Shown here in pieces: positions 44,668 to 53,925 of a stretch of DNA of 64,000 nucleotides. The stretch comes from Rhodothermia bacterium (lineage in GTDB: Bacteria > Bacteroidota > Rhodothermia > Balneolales > Balneolaceae): the NCBI GenBank assembly GCA_030427885.1, contig JAUICM010000001.1, positions 62,001 through 126,000 of the forward strand, in the 5' to 3' direction. How positions within the stretch are numbered: position 1 is the stretch's first letter; each line of letters begins with the position of its first letter. The notes below the pieces were generated by a model. It was not told where the DNA came from and searched no databases. It saw only the letters and a program-made list of their open reading frames with translations. Made by a program: the position numbers and the translations under genes.

Positions 44668-47394
44668 ATGAATATCAGAAGAATCCCCATTTATCTGATC
44701 CTGATCTTATTAGGATGTAGTGCGTATTTAGAAAAATCAGAAAGGAAAAGGGAATCCATCAATATGGGTTGGAAGTTCATGAAATATAAATCTCATGAAC
44801 AGGCTGATAAATTGATTTATGATATCAGGCCAGACCTGATAGATTATAATGATGCCCAGCAGGCCGATACAAAGCCGGAAGAGGCATTGAAAGTTAGGAC
44901 TCCGGAGGATGCTCTAAAGCCATGGATCATGCCTTCAGGTAACGATTTTATCAGTGATCCGGATAAGAGATTTAAGCGCCCAAGTGGAAACCCTGGAATT
45001 GATTTTCCTTTTGTACAGAATGATTTTGATGATTCGGAATGGGAGTCAGTGGATCTTCCACACGACTGGGCAATAAAAGGACCTTTCTTTAAAGGGCCCG
45101 ACGCTGAAGTAACTGGTGGAATGGGCAGGCTGCCAAGCCCGGGTGTGGCATGGTACAGAAAGAATATTGATATCCCGGCTTCAGATATTAATAAATCAAT
45201 CTTTCTCGATATTGATGGTGCAATGTCATACGCTATGGTTTGGATGAATGGGAGATTGGTAGGGGGCTGGCCATTTGGTTACAGTTCTTTCCGTCTTGAT
45301 CTGACCCAGTATGTTGTGCCGGGTGGTGAGAATCAGCTGGCTATTCGACTCGATAATCCTCGTGAGTCCTCCCGGTGGTACCCGGGAGGAGGGCTTTACA
45401 GAAATGTATGGTTGGTTAAAACAAACCCTGTTCATGTGGCTCAATGGGGGACTTTCATTACAACGCCGGGAGCCTCTTCAAAATCAGCACAGGTTAACAT
45501 CGATGTAAAAGTGGATAATGACTCTGATCAGGATGCCGTGGTGAAAGTGGTATCTGATATTTATAATTTAAATGAGGAAGGTAATATTTCAGGGGGAGTT
45601 ATAGCCGCTTTTGAACCTTTAGAAGTTACAGTTCAGGCAAACTCCGGTACAACAGTTCAGGGTTCTGCATCAATCGAGAATCCTCGCTTATGGGGACCCT
45701 TACCAGCACAAACACCACATCGTTATGTTGCAGTTACTTCCATCTACCATCATGGAAAAGTGGTTGACGAGTACAAAACTAAATTCGGAATCAGAACAAT
45801 TGAGTTTGATGCTGAAAGAGGAGTGATAGTGAATGGGGAGCATATCACTATTAAAGGAGTGAATCAGCATCATGATCTTGGTGCTTTAGGTGCTGCTTTT
45901 AATTTGAGAGCCGCTGAACGGCAACTGGAAATATTAAAAGAAGCAGGGGTGAATGCGATTAGAATGGCTCATAATCCACCTGCACCCGAGTTACTTGATT
46001 TGACAGATAGAATGGGATTTTTGGTTATCAATGAATCTTTTGACGTTTGGGAAAGAAGAAAAGCCCCACACGATTTTCATTTGATATTCCCGGATTGGTA
46101 TGAGCAGGATCTGAGGGCTCTTGTTCGGCGAGATCGTAATCACCCATCCGTTATCTTGTGGAGTACCGGAAATGAAGTTGGGGAACAGTATACAGGACAA
46201 GCAGGTGCTGATCTGGCAATGCGGTTACGTGAAATCGTGCATGAGGAAGACCCTACAAGATTGACCACTGCTTCGATGAATTATGCAAAACCCCCTATGG
46301 TTTTCCCCGACCCGGTTGAAGTGATCAGTTTGAATTATCAGGGAGAAGGAATACGTGACGAGGGGGAATATGCACACTTAAGAAACAGGGGCATTACTAC
46401 ACCACCATTGTATCCATCCTTTAAGGAAACCTATCCTGAAAGGGTCATTATAAGTAGTGAAAATGCTGCTGCGGTAAGTAGTCGTGGTACTTATCTTTTT
46501 CCTGTAGTTGATGGTATCAGCGCACCAATCAGCCCGGGCAAAGGAGGGAATCCTGAAAGTGGATTCGTAAGCTCTTATGAGTTGTATACTGCTGATTTTG
46601 GCTCATCGGCAGATAAAGTATTCAGGTCGCTTGATCAGCATCCTTATGTAGCCGGTGGTTTTGTATGGAGTGGATTTGATTACCTGGGAGAACCAACGCC
46701 ATATTATTCTTCCAGAAGTTCATATTTCGGCATAATTGATTTGGCTGGATTCAAAAAGGATAGGTTCTATATTTACCAGGCATATTGGAGACCCGATCAT
46801 CCAATGGCTCATATTTTCCCGCATTGGAACTGGACGGATAGAGTTGGTGAAATTACCCCGGTACATGTAGCCACTTCCGGTGATGAAGCAGAACTTTTTT
46901 TGAATGGGAAATCGCTTGGACGTAAGAAAAAAGGAGAGTTTGAATATCGTATAAGGTGGGATGATGTAGTTTATGAACCCGGCGAATTAAAAGTGGTTAC
47001 CTATAAAGGTGGTGAAGAATGGGCAGAAGATGTTGTAAAGACTACAGGCCCGGCTGTGGTACTTAAAGCGTCAGCGGACCGGCAAGCCATTGACGCTGAC
47101 GGTAAAGATCTTGCATTTATTACAGTGAAGGTCATAGATGAGGATGGACTGACAGTTCCAGATGCAAATAATGAGATCAGTTTCTCGGTGGAAGGTCCTG
47201 GTGAGATCGTTGCAACAGATAATGGTTCACAAATGGACTTTACTCCATTCCCTTCTCATGATCGAAAGGCATTTAACGGACTTGCATTAGTAATTGTGAA
47301 AGGAATAAATGGTAATTCGGGTTCAATTATATTAACCGCAAGATCAGAAGGTTTAGAACCTGTTTCGATAAGTATACTTGCAAGAAATAAGTAA
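44668..47394 (+). CDS. GH2 beta-galactosidase-like lipoprotein
   Basis: ATG 44668 gives a lipoprotein signal (RRIPIYLILILLGCSAY) better than the TTG at 44641. The mature protein has the GH2 order: jelly-roll sugar-binding domain (SVDLPHDWAIKGPF, WYPGGGLYRNVWLV), immunoglobulin-like domain, TIM barrel with MAHNPPAPELLDL, ILWSTGNEVGEQ (acid/base Glu near residue 502) and VIISSENAA (nucleophile Glu near 596), then a DUF4982-like and a Big/GH2 domain-5-like C-terminus. Beta-galactosidases trim galactan side chains of RG-I; beta-glucuronidase or another GH2 activity cannot be excluded. It is divergent from GH43 and upstream of the AraR-like regulator. Confidence 0.88.
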   Translation: MNIRRIPIYLILILLGCSAYLEKSERKRESINMGWKFMKYKSHEQADKLIYDIRPDLIDYNDAQQADTKPEEALKVRTPEDALKPWIMPSGNDFISDPDKRFKRPSGNPGIDFPFVQNDFDDSEWESVDLPHDWAIKGPFFKGPDAEVTGGMGRLPSPGVAWYRKNIDIPASDINKSIFLDIDGAMSYAMVWMNGRLVGGWPFGYSSFRLDLTQYVVPGGENQLAIRLDNPRESSRWYPGGGLYRNVWLVKTNPVHVAQWGTFITTPGASSKSAQVNIDVKVDNDSDQDAVVKVVSDIYNLNEEGNISGGVIAAFEPLEVTVQANSGTTVQGSASIENPRLWGPLPAQTPHRYVAVTSIYHHGKVVDEYKTKFGIRTIEFDAERGVIVNGEHITIKGVNQHHDLGALGAAFNLRAAERQLEILKEAGVNAIRMAHNPPAPELLDLTDRMGFLVINESFDVWERRKAPHDFHLIFPDWYEQDLRALVRRDRNHPSVILWSTGNEVGEQYTGQAGADLAMRLREIVHEEDPTRLTTASMNYAKPPMVFPDPVEVISLNYQGEGIRDEGEYAHLRNRGITTPPLYPSFKETYPERVIISSENAAAVSSRGTYLFPVVDGISAPISPGKGGNPESGFVSSYELYTADFGSSADKVFRSLDQHPYVAGGFVWSGFDYLGEPTPYYSSRSSYFGIIDLAGFKKDRFYIYQAYWRPDHPMAHIFPHWNWTDRVGEITPVHVATSGDEAELFLNGKSLGRKKKGEFEYRIRWDDVVYEPGELKVVTYKGGEEWAEDVVKTTGPAVVLKASADRQAIDADGKDLAFITVKVIDEDGLTVPDANNEISFSVEGPGEIVATDNGSQMDFTPFPSHDRKAFNGLALVIVKGINGNSGSIILTARSEGLEPVSISILARNK

Positions 47395-47615
47395 TATCGT
47401 ACACAGAAAGCATTTCTATTACCTAAGCATTCTTTCTGTTGGAGTGCTTATTATTTTGACAGAAATATGGTTGAATATCTACGGATTGCATCCGGAGTTG
47501 AATTATTAATATATCGGCTGTGGGAGGCAAAAATGATTCGACTAATATGTATCCGGATAACACTGTTGATATGCTTTGCCCTAAGAAACTACCTGCGTTG
47601 AGACATTATTAAGTA

Positions 47616-47635
47616 ATCAATAAATATTTATTGAT
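47616..47635. promoter_or_regulatory. Perfect 20-bp palindrome upstream of the NUDIX regulator
   Basis: ATCAATAAAT followed directly by its exact reverse complement, 110 bp before the GTG start (140 bp before ATG 47775). It lies in a 350-bp gap (47395-47744) that otherwise holds only a weak hairpin at about 47423-47450 and no convincing gene. Autoregulation by the downstream NrtR/AraR-like protein is the simplest reading. Confidence 0.45.
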
Positions 47636-47744
47636 ATATGTGTACATTGGCAGGCAAATTTTCCATGATTGGAGTTAGCATTGTATTTTAATGAAATACA
47701 GGCTTAAAGGGTGTTGCAGATATATAGTTCTTACCTTTTGAGTT

Positions 47745-48479
47745 GTGGAAAAATCAATTACATCTGATTTAGATATGTCTACAGAATATTATAGGAATCA
47801 TGCACATTTACTTGTGGCACTTGATTGTATTATTTTCGGTTTTGATAATGAAGGGTTGAAATTATTGCTGATAAAACGGGACTTTGAACCTGAGAAGGGA
47901 AAGTGGTCGTTGATGGGTGGTTTTCTTGGGAAAGGTGAAAGCTTAGACGAAGCTGCAGGGCGAATATTAAATAATCTTACCGGCCTGCAGAATATTTACC
48001 TCGAACAGCTTCATGCATTCGGCGAAGTCGAAAGAGATCCGGTTGAACGGACTATATCTGTAGCTTACTATGCTCTGATTGATGTGCAGGCCCACGATAA
48101 AGAACTGGTTAAGCAGCATGGAGCTTCCTGGTTTTCCATTCACGATGTGCCAGAATTAATTTTCGATCACCAGGCAATGGTGAATGCAGCTCTGAAGAGA
48201 TTGAGGAGAAAAGCATCTCATCAACCCGTAGGATTTGAATTGCTTCCCGAAAAATTCACTCTTCCGGAACTTCAGAAGCTTTATGAAGGCATTTATGATA
48301 CAAGCCTTGACAAAAGAAATTTTCGCCGAAGAATTCTATCCATGGATGTACTGGTCAAAACTGAAGAGAAACTTAAAAAATACTCTAAGAAGGGTGCTTA
48401 CCTTTATAAATTTGACCAGAAAAAATATAAAGAGCGAGTTTCTAACGGCGATAGCCTGGTATTTAAACCAATCAAATAA
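47745..48479 (+). CDS. NUDIX/winged-helix transcriptional regulator, AraR-like (NrtR family)
   Basis: The protein has 244 residues. An N-terminal NUDIX domain (LLVALDCIIFGFDNEGLKLLLIKRDFEPEKGKWSLMGGFL) has a NUDIX box lacking the full GX5EX7REUXEEXGU signature (LDEAAGRILNNLTGL), so it should bind rather than cleave its ligand. The C-terminal winged helix is FTLPELQKLYEGIYDTSLDKRNFRRRIL. It closely resembles the NUDIX-type arabinose regulator of Bacteroides as I remember it. Next to GH43 and GH2 genes, it probably senses arabinose or a related sugar. Start GTG 47745 or ATG 47775; neither has a clear SD. Confidence 0.85.
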   Translation: MEKSITSDLDMSTEYYRNHAHLLVALDCIIFGFDNEGLKLLLIKRDFEPEKGKWSLMGGFLGKGESLDEAAGRILNNLTGLQNIYLEQLHAFGEVERDPVERTISVAYYALIDVQAHDKELVKQHGASWFSIHDVPELIFDHQAMVNAALKRLRRKASHQPVGFELLPEKFTLPELQKLYEGIYDTSLDKRNFRRRILSMDVLVKTEEKLKKYSKKGAYLYKFDQKKYKERVSNGDSLVFKPIK

Positions 48480-48611
48480 TTTCGTGTATCTGACTTCTTG
48501 AATCGAGATCAGAAGATTGGGAAAGCATTATAGTAAATAGTAAAAATCACAATCTTGCAGAATTTTTACGATTGAATTATTTGCACCCGCTTAACAGGAT
48601 TAAAGTCAATA

Positions 48612-48646
48612 AAAAAACCCGACACTCATTAAGTGTCGGGTTTTTT
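48612..48646. terminator. Bidirectional terminator between convergent genes
   Basis: A long perfect stem (AAAAAACCCGACACT / AGTGTCGGGTTTTTT) with loop CATTA; A-run and T-run flanks serve both the regulator gene (+) and the CBM protein gene (-). Confidence 0.93.
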
Positions 48647-48663
48647 GTTATCAGGTAAGTTGC

Positions 48664-51084
48664 TTACTTGATGAGTGTCATTCGACGAATTTGCTGGAAG
48701 TTACCTGCTTTAATTCTGTATAGGTAAACTCCTGAAGACAAATTCTTAGCATCGAACTGTACAGAATGTTGTCCTGCATTTTGTCTCATATCTACTAAAG
48801 TAGAAACTTTCTGACCCAGCATGTTAAACACATCAATACTTACATGTGCTGAATTCGGTATAGAATACTGAATTTTAGTTGTTGGGTTGAATGGATTCGG
48901 ATAGTTTTGTTCTAATGAGAACTCAACTGGATTATCGTCTACTTCGTTAGAAACACTGGAAGGTTTCTTTGTCATAGTAACATTATCTACATAGATAGTG
49001 CCGCCATCATTATTCTCAGCGTTTATTTCGATACCAATTCCCATTCCGGTGGATACCTGAACGGCGGTTGCTGTGAACTCAAAAGTAACTTCCTGCCAAT
49101 CTGTGGTTAATGAAGTTACAGGAGTATCCCAACCACGAGCACGGGCATAATCTCCACCACGAATTCCGGTATACACACGAGCAGTACGTGCATCTGAATC
49201 GGCTTTCAACCAAGCTGAAACGATATACGTTTCACCTTCAACAACAGTGATGTTTTCGTTGTTTACTTCTTGTCTCCACCAGTCTGCAGTGCTATCCCAT
49301 GCAACTGAGTACATAAGTGCTTTTCCATCTTCATCCTGGCTGTCATCAATAATTTCAACAGCAGAAGCACTGTTGTTCATGTTGATTCCCCAGCTAACAG
49401 CTGTATGTGAGCCAACAGTATCTTCAGTGAAGCTACCATTGTAGTTGATAACCTGACCATCACTGTAAGGAGGTTTAGGAGCAGGAAGTATTTTGGTAAC
49501 GGTTAAGTTATTGATGTAAATAGAACCTCCGTCATTGGTATCGAGGTTAAACTCAACACCAGCTCGCATACCATTTGTTTCCTGAGCTGCAGTTGCAGTG
49601 AACTGGAAAGAATACTGAACCCATTCTGTTGTCAAGCTTAGCTGTGGACTATCCCAGCCTCTTGCTCTTTCATATCCACCTGATTCTGGCATACCAGCGT
49701 AGAATCGAACAATTCGTCCGGCTTCATCGGCTTTTAACCAAATAGATACTTCATACAGATCACCTTCAGCAACATAAAAAGGATCGTTTACAGCTTCGTT
49801 ATTCCACCAGTCGGCACTTCCGCTATAGGCCATATCAAACTTAAGGCTCTTACCATCAGCATCACCGGTTTCTTCAATTACTTCCACTGAAGATCCGTCA
49901 GCAATATTAAATGACCATGTTGAAGGAGCAGTTTCACCTACTGTATCTGCAGCAAAACCGCCATTGGTATTAATAACGGTACCAAATGCATATGGAGGCA
50001 TAGGGAAAACATTACCAGGATCAGTTGGTTCAGTTGGAACTGGTGGATGAATCTCAATCTGATCCACAAATATAGTGGAAGTATCTGTAGCTGTTTTACC
50101 GGTAAGTTGAATACCAATACGTTTGATAACAGTAGCAGTGTCAGGTACAACTATAGAGATCTTGTTCCAGTCGTTGATAGCCAGACTACCAACTGAATTC
50201 CAGGCATCAGCCCAGCCACTCCAGTCATCATTATACTGAACAAAAGGCTGAACGGCATTCAAGCCTGCTGTATCATGTTCGGAAACGTATACATGATACA
50301 CTAGAGTATCTTTAGGCATTGGCTTAAATGTATCATTCACAAGCGCAGCATTAGTAGCATCATTGCCAGCAGTAACACGAACTGAATGTGTTTGATCAAA
50401 GGCCATGCTATCTGTAATACCACCGTTAGTAGTGTAATTATCATCATCTTGAAGATACCAGTCTCCAAGATCATCATTCTCAAATGACCATACAGAGGCT
50501 GATGGAGGTGGGGGAGGAGTTCCGTCAATTTTTTCAATTCGGATGTAATCAATTTGAAAAATGTCCCCATTTCCAATAGCAGGATCCGAAAGATGGAATC
50601 CTACGTTCGCAGTAACTGCAGAATCTGTTTTTACAGTATCTAAAGTAAAGACGGTCCATTCATCATCATTAATAGATGCTCCGTATAGGTGAATACCAAC
50701 ATCACCAGAAGTGAAATTCAGCTTTCCGGCTTCATCATCTGCGCTGATGAATTTAATACGTCCTGAGATTATGTAGGTTGCCCCCGAATCTAATACAGTA
50801 TTGACACTGGCAACCTGAACGGTCCAGGGATTGGCTGCATTTGCGGTATCAGTCAGAGTTGCCTGTAGTAGTTTATTTGAAGCATCATCAGGGTCAGCAA
50901 TAAATTCATAATCGGCATAATCACCGCCTAAAATCCACCAGTCTGTAATCCCGGTCGTTGCACCCAACGTAGCATCAGCAAAATCGCTGTTAGTGTTAAC
51001 TATCGTTTGAGCAGATATGGATGCAGGTAAAAAGACTGCAAGCAATAACAGGATCAAACTTAGTTTTGTAACTTTTGTTTTCAT
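48664..51084 (-). CDS. T9SS-sorted protein of four carbohydrate-binding-like modules
   Basis: ATG 51084 is chosen ([19 protein letters not shown], signal ending SISAQ). The mature protein of about 775 residues is entirely modular: module A (about 25-185) and B (about 195-350) are CBM4/9/22-like sandwiches; C (about 365-535) and D (about 545-715) are a recent tandem duplication sharing a SADWW core, LTTxWxxxxFxFTAT and NNDGGxIYxxNxTxTK. The end is a T9SS sorting domain ([16 protein letters not shown] to RRMTLIK). No catalytic motif is visible, so it looks like a surface glycan-binding protein. It is divergent from the PfkB kinase. Confidence 0.83.
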   Translation of the reverse strand: MKTKVTKLSLILLLLAVFLPASISAQTIVNTNSDFADATLGATTGITDWWILGGDYADYEFIADPDDASNKLLQATLTDTANAANPWTVQVASVNTVLDSGATYIISGRIKFISADDEAGKLNFTSGDVGIHLYGASINDDEWTVFTLDTVKTDSAVTANVGFHLSDPAIGNGDIFQIDYIRIEKIDGTPPPPPSASVWSFENDDLGDWYLQDDDNYTTNGGITDSMAFDQTHSVRVTAGNDATNAALVNDTFKPMPKDTLVYHVYVSEHDTAGLNAVQPFVQYNDDWSGWADAWNSVGSLAINDWNKISIVVPDTATVIKRIGIQLTGKTATDTSTIFVDQIEIHPPVPTEPTDPGNVFPMPPYAFGTVINTNGGFAADTVGETAPSTWSFNIADGSSVEVIEETGDADGKSLKFDMAYSGSADWWNNEAVNDPFYVAEGDLYEVSIWLKADEAGRIVRFYAGMPESGGYERARGWDSPQLSLTTEWVQYSFQFTATAAQETNGMRAGVEFNLDTNDGGSIYINNLTVTKILPAPKPPYSDGQVINYNGSFTEDTVGSHTAVSWGINMNNSASAVEIIDDSQDEDGKALMYSVAWDSTADWWRQEVNNENITVVEGETYIVSAWLKADSDARTARVYTGIRGGDYARARGWDTPVTSLTTDWQEVTFEFTATAVQVSTGMGIGIEINAENNDGGTIYVDNVTMTKKPSSVSNEVDDNPVEFSLEQNYPNPFNPTTKIQYSIPNSAHVSIDVFNMLGQKVSTLVDMRQNAGQHSVQFDAKNLSSGVYLYRIKAGNFQQIRRMTLIK

Positions 51085-51227
51085 GTTTTTAGTTATTTGA
51101 ATTGACATTTATGTAGGAGAATATTAACCCAGGGCTTTTCGCTCTGGAATTCTAAACTATCAAGATTCAAAATTCCCGAAATAAAGGAGTAAAATTTGCT
51201 CTTTTTCCAACGGATTTTGTATCAATG

Positions 51228-51427
51228 TTGAGCAAAATAATAAAGCGCTGATATCTTAACAAAAAAAATAAAAAGCGCTTCCATTTTTTCTGAGCTAAAA
51301 TATCACTGATTATACCTCAATGGTAAATGAATACAGTTTTTGCGGAAGTGAAATTCTTAAAAATAAGACAATAAATTTGCATGGCACTTCTCTGGTTAAT
51401 TGCTCAAAAATGAGCAAAAATTGCTCA
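51228..51427. promoter_or_regulatory. Repeated TTGCTCA/TGAGCAA and AAGCGCT sites in divergent gap
   Basis: The 413-bp gap 51085-51497 between the CBM protein and the PfkB kinase holds no gene. It contains TTGAGCAA at 51228; AAGCGCT at 51243 and AAGCGCTT at 51273, exactly 30 bp apart; an inverted repeat TTGCTCA-N4-TGAGCAA at 51400-51417; and a third TTGCTCA at 51421. AAGCGCTT resembles the symmetric core of LacI-family operators. Two regulators may act here; none is encoded beside it. Confidence 0.4.
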
Positions 51428-51497
51428 CTGTAAAATTTTGTCTTCGGAATGCTGAAACAAACCTGAAAACATTATTAAAGTTTTAGTAACTACAGTT

Positions 51498-52358
51498 ATG
51501 AAAATAATTGCCATTGGAGAACTATTATGGGACGCCCTTCCTGATGGATATCAGCTGGGCGGAGCACCTTTGAACGTTGCTGCAGATTTAAAGAATTTAG
51601 GAGTTGATGCTTATATCATAAGTGCAGCAGGCCAGGATGATCTTGGCAGACAGGCATTAAACGCATTGAGAGATATTGGTTTAAATACAGACCTGGTTCA
51701 GATCAACGATCAACCCACCGGGCTTGTTCAGGTTGAAATTGATGAAGACGGTTCTCCAGTTTACGAGATAATTAACAGCAGAGCGTGGGATCAGATCAGG
51801 TTCAATATCCAAATAAAAGAAGCAGTGGCTGATGCAGATTTTCTGGTATTTGGCACCTTGATTTTCAGAAGTGAGATCTCTTCTAGTACAATAAGATCTA
51901 TTTTAGGAAGCTTTAAAGGAAAGTGTATAGTAGATGTTAATTTCAGGAAACCATTTTACTCGGAAGCACTTGTTGATGAGGTGTTCGGATTTGCAGATAT
52001 ACTCAAGATAAATGAAGAGGAACTTGATGAGATATCGTCCTGGAAGCAAATCCAGGGAAATTACCGGGAAGTGGTATGTGCTTTATCGGATCTTTACAAC
52101 TTAGAAATAGTGATCCTTACAAGAGGGGGGCAGGGAGCAGTACTTTATCTGGATGGTGTTTTTTTTGAGCAGAGTGCTGTTAAGGTAGATGTTGTAAATA
52201 CGGTGGGAGCCGGAGATGCATTTCTGGCCGGGGTCATCTATAGTTTGATCAATGAATATAGCCCTGAAAAAACCTTAGGGATCGCAAATAAGCTCGGGGC
52301 GGTCGCAGCTTCAAGTAAAGGAGCAATTCCGGATTTTGATCACATAGATTTGATATAG
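51498..52358 (+). CDS. PfkB-family sugar kinase, fructokinase-like
   Basis: The protein has 286 residues. N-terminal substrate motif GELLWDALPDGYQLGGAPLNVAADL and C-terminal PfkB signature VVNTVGAGDAFLAGVIYSL with the catalytic Asp. The GGAPLNVA pattern and the AWDQI segment near residue 93 are typical of bacterial fructokinases. 2-keto-3-deoxygluconate kinase, which would suit pectin breakdown, belongs to the same superfamily but has a different N-terminus, so fructose is favoured. About 20 residues shorter than usual. Confidence 0.82.
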   Translation: MKIIAIGELLWDALPDGYQLGGAPLNVAADLKNLGVDAYIISAAGQDDLGRQALNALRDIGLNTDLVQINDQPTGLVQVEIDEDGSPVYEIINSRAWDQIRFNIQIKEAVADADFLVFGTLIFRSEISSSTIRSILGSFKGKCIVDVNFRKPFYSEALVDEVFGFADILKINEEELDEISSWKQIQGNYREVVCALSDLYNLEIVILTRGGQGAVLYLDGVFFEQSAVKVDVVNTVGAGDAFLAGVIYSLINEYSPEKTLGIANKLGAVAASSKGAIPDFDHIDLI

Positions 52359-52436
52359 GATTATCAATCAATAATTATAATTATAGAACAATTAATCTAT
52401 ATTTTCATTTATAGGCTTTTTAATCTATATTATGCC

Positions 52437-53048
52437 ATGCTTAGTATAATTACAGGTGATATCATTAATTCCAGAAAGGCTGACGTAAACAGTTGGCTGG
52501 AACCGTTGTATGAAATACTGGATAGCTTTGGGGATAGTCCTGAGGTATGGGAAATATACCGTGGAGATAGTTTTCAGCTGGAAATAGCTGTGCCTGGTAA
52601 TGCGCTAAAAACAGCGATACTCATCAAAGCTAAAATGAAGCAAGTTAAAGGGGTCGATGTACGAATGTGTATCGGACTGGGAGATAAAACTCACTCCGCT
52701 GGAAGAATTACAGAATCAAATGGTTCTGCTTTTGTACATTCGGGCAAGGGATTTGAGTTGCTGAAGAAGAACAAGCAAACCCTTAGTATTGTAAGTGGGA
52801 ACAAGCAGTTTGATGAAGAAATGAATCTGCTGCTTAAACTGGCGCTAATTGCAATGGATAACTGGACTCCGGCAGTGGCAGAATTTGTATCGATTAGTTT
52901 TTCAAGTGATCTTCTGCAGGAACAGATAGCAAAGCTTTTGAATATTACACAGGCATCTGTAAGTGAAAGAAGGCGGCGGTCATATATTGATGAGATTGGA
53001 GAATTGGAAGAACGATATCGAACCAGGGTCAGTAATTTAATCAGCTAG
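52437..53048 (+). CDS. SatD-family protein with C-terminal helix-turn-helix
   Basis: The protein has 203 residues. N-terminal ITGDIINSRKA and YRGDSFQLEI match SatD-like proteins; the C-terminal IAKLLNITQASVSERRRRS is a helix-turn-helix of a transcriptional regulator. The function of the family is poorly known. It is followed after three bases by a DUF3307 membrane protein, a combination I recognise as recurrent in Bacteroidota. A 12-bp direct repeat (TTAATCTATATT at 52392 and 52420) sits just before the start and may be a self-regulation site. Confidence 0.8.
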   Translation: MLSIITGDIINSRKADVNSWLEPLYEILDSFGDSPEVWEIYRGDSFQLEIAVPGNALKTAILIKAKMKQVKGVDVRMCIGLGDKTHSAGRITESNGSAFVHSGKGFELLKKNKQTLSIVSGNKQFDEEMNLLLKLALIAMDNWTPAVAEFVSISFSSDLLQEQIAKLLNITQASVSERRRRSYIDEIGELEERYRTRVSNLIS

Positions 53049-53051
53049 AAT

Positions 53052-53771
53052 ATGAACTTAGTACTGAAACTTATATTAGCTCACCTGATCGGTGATTTCC
53101 TGCTACAATCGGATAGCTGGATCAAAGATAAGGAAGACAGAAAATGGAGGTCTCCAGCACTGTTGCTTCATGCTCTCATCCATGGAGCTTTGGTTTTCGT
53201 ATTCCTGCTGCCATACAGTTTAAATGAGTATATCCTGGCTGCTCCCTTTATTTTTGTGCTGCACTGGATTATAGACGCCTCAAAACTACAATATCAGGGT
53301 GGTAACGGAAGTAAGAGGCGTGTCTGGTTTGTGATGGACCAACTAGCCCATTTTCTGGTGATTGGAGCCGTTTGGTATTTCTATGAAGGCAGTAGTCAAT
53401 TTTTCAGGTTTCTAAACAATGAACAGTTTCTTCTTACGATTGTAAGTGTATTCTTTCTTGCTCATCCGTCTTCCATGATCATAAAAATACTCATATCTGG
53501 CTGGTCGCCGGAAGAGAAGGGAGATAAGGAACATTCATTGGACAATGCAGGCAAGTATATCGGTATCCTTGAGCGTCTTTTTGTATTCGGTTTTATTATA
53601 ACCAATAACTGGGAGGGCATAGGATTCTTGCTGGCTGCTAAGTCAGTATTCAGGTTTGGTGACCTGAATAAAGCAAAAGACCGGAACCTGACAGAGTATA
53701 TTCTGATCGGTACTCTGATTAGTTTTGGATTTGCCATGTTAACAGGGATCATTTACCTCTACTTTTCATAA
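53052..53771 (+). CDS. DUF3307 membrane protein
   Basis: The protein has 239 residues with several hydrophobic helices and the DUF3307 opening (LILAHLIGDFLLQSDSW) and HWIIDASKLQYQ segment followed by WFVMDQLAHFLVIGAVWY. Function unknown. Tight coupling to the SatD-like gene (three bases) implies a joint role. A hairpin terminator overlaps its stop codon. Confidence 0.85.
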   Translation: MNLVLKLILAHLIGDFLLQSDSWIKDKEDRKWRSPALLLHALIHGALVFVFLLPYSLNEYILAAPFIFVLHWIIDASKLQYQGGNGSKRRVWFVMDQLAHFLVIGAVWYFYEGSSQFFRFLNNEQFLLTIVSVFFLAHPSSMIIKILISGWSPEEKGDKEHSLDNAGKYIGILERLFVFGFIITNNWEGIGFLLAAKSVFRFGDLNKAKDRNLTEYILIGTLISFGFAMLTGIIYLYFS

Positions 53772-53798
53772 CCTGAATCAGCCCTTCTTTCAGGTTTT
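53770..53798 (+). terminator. Probable terminator after DUF3307 gene
   Basis: Stem AACCTGAA / TTCAGGTT with an 11-base loop and a short T run. Confidence 0.5.
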
Positions 53799-53868
53799 AA
53801 GATTGTCTATAACACAGATAGCAAAACTCTATTTCTTTGGGATTGGAAAATAGTTTAACATTGAATCA

Positions 53869-53890
53869 ATTAGTTTAATATTAAACTAAT
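53869..53890. promoter_or_regulatory. Perfect 22-bp palindrome upstream of the YceI gene
   Basis: ATTAGTTTAAT followed at once by its exact reverse complement, 35 bp before ATG 53926. A second, imperfect TAGTTTAA half site is at 53851. Size and AT-rich symmetry fit a MarR-family operator overlapping the promoter. No MarR gene is in the window. Confidence 0.55.
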
Positions 53891-53925
53891 GCAATCATTC
53901 ACTATTTACTATAAGTACTATTATT

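Noticed and set aside
47533-47601. 22-codon frame with GGGAGG upstream in the gap before the NUDIX regulator
   Set aside because: Very short, no recognisable features beyond a hydrophobic stretch, and unsupported by any second line of evidence.
51498-52358. Assignment as 2-keto-3-deoxygluconate kinase, which would complete pectin breakdown
   Set aside because: The GGAPLNVA N-terminal motif and AWD segment fit fructokinases better.
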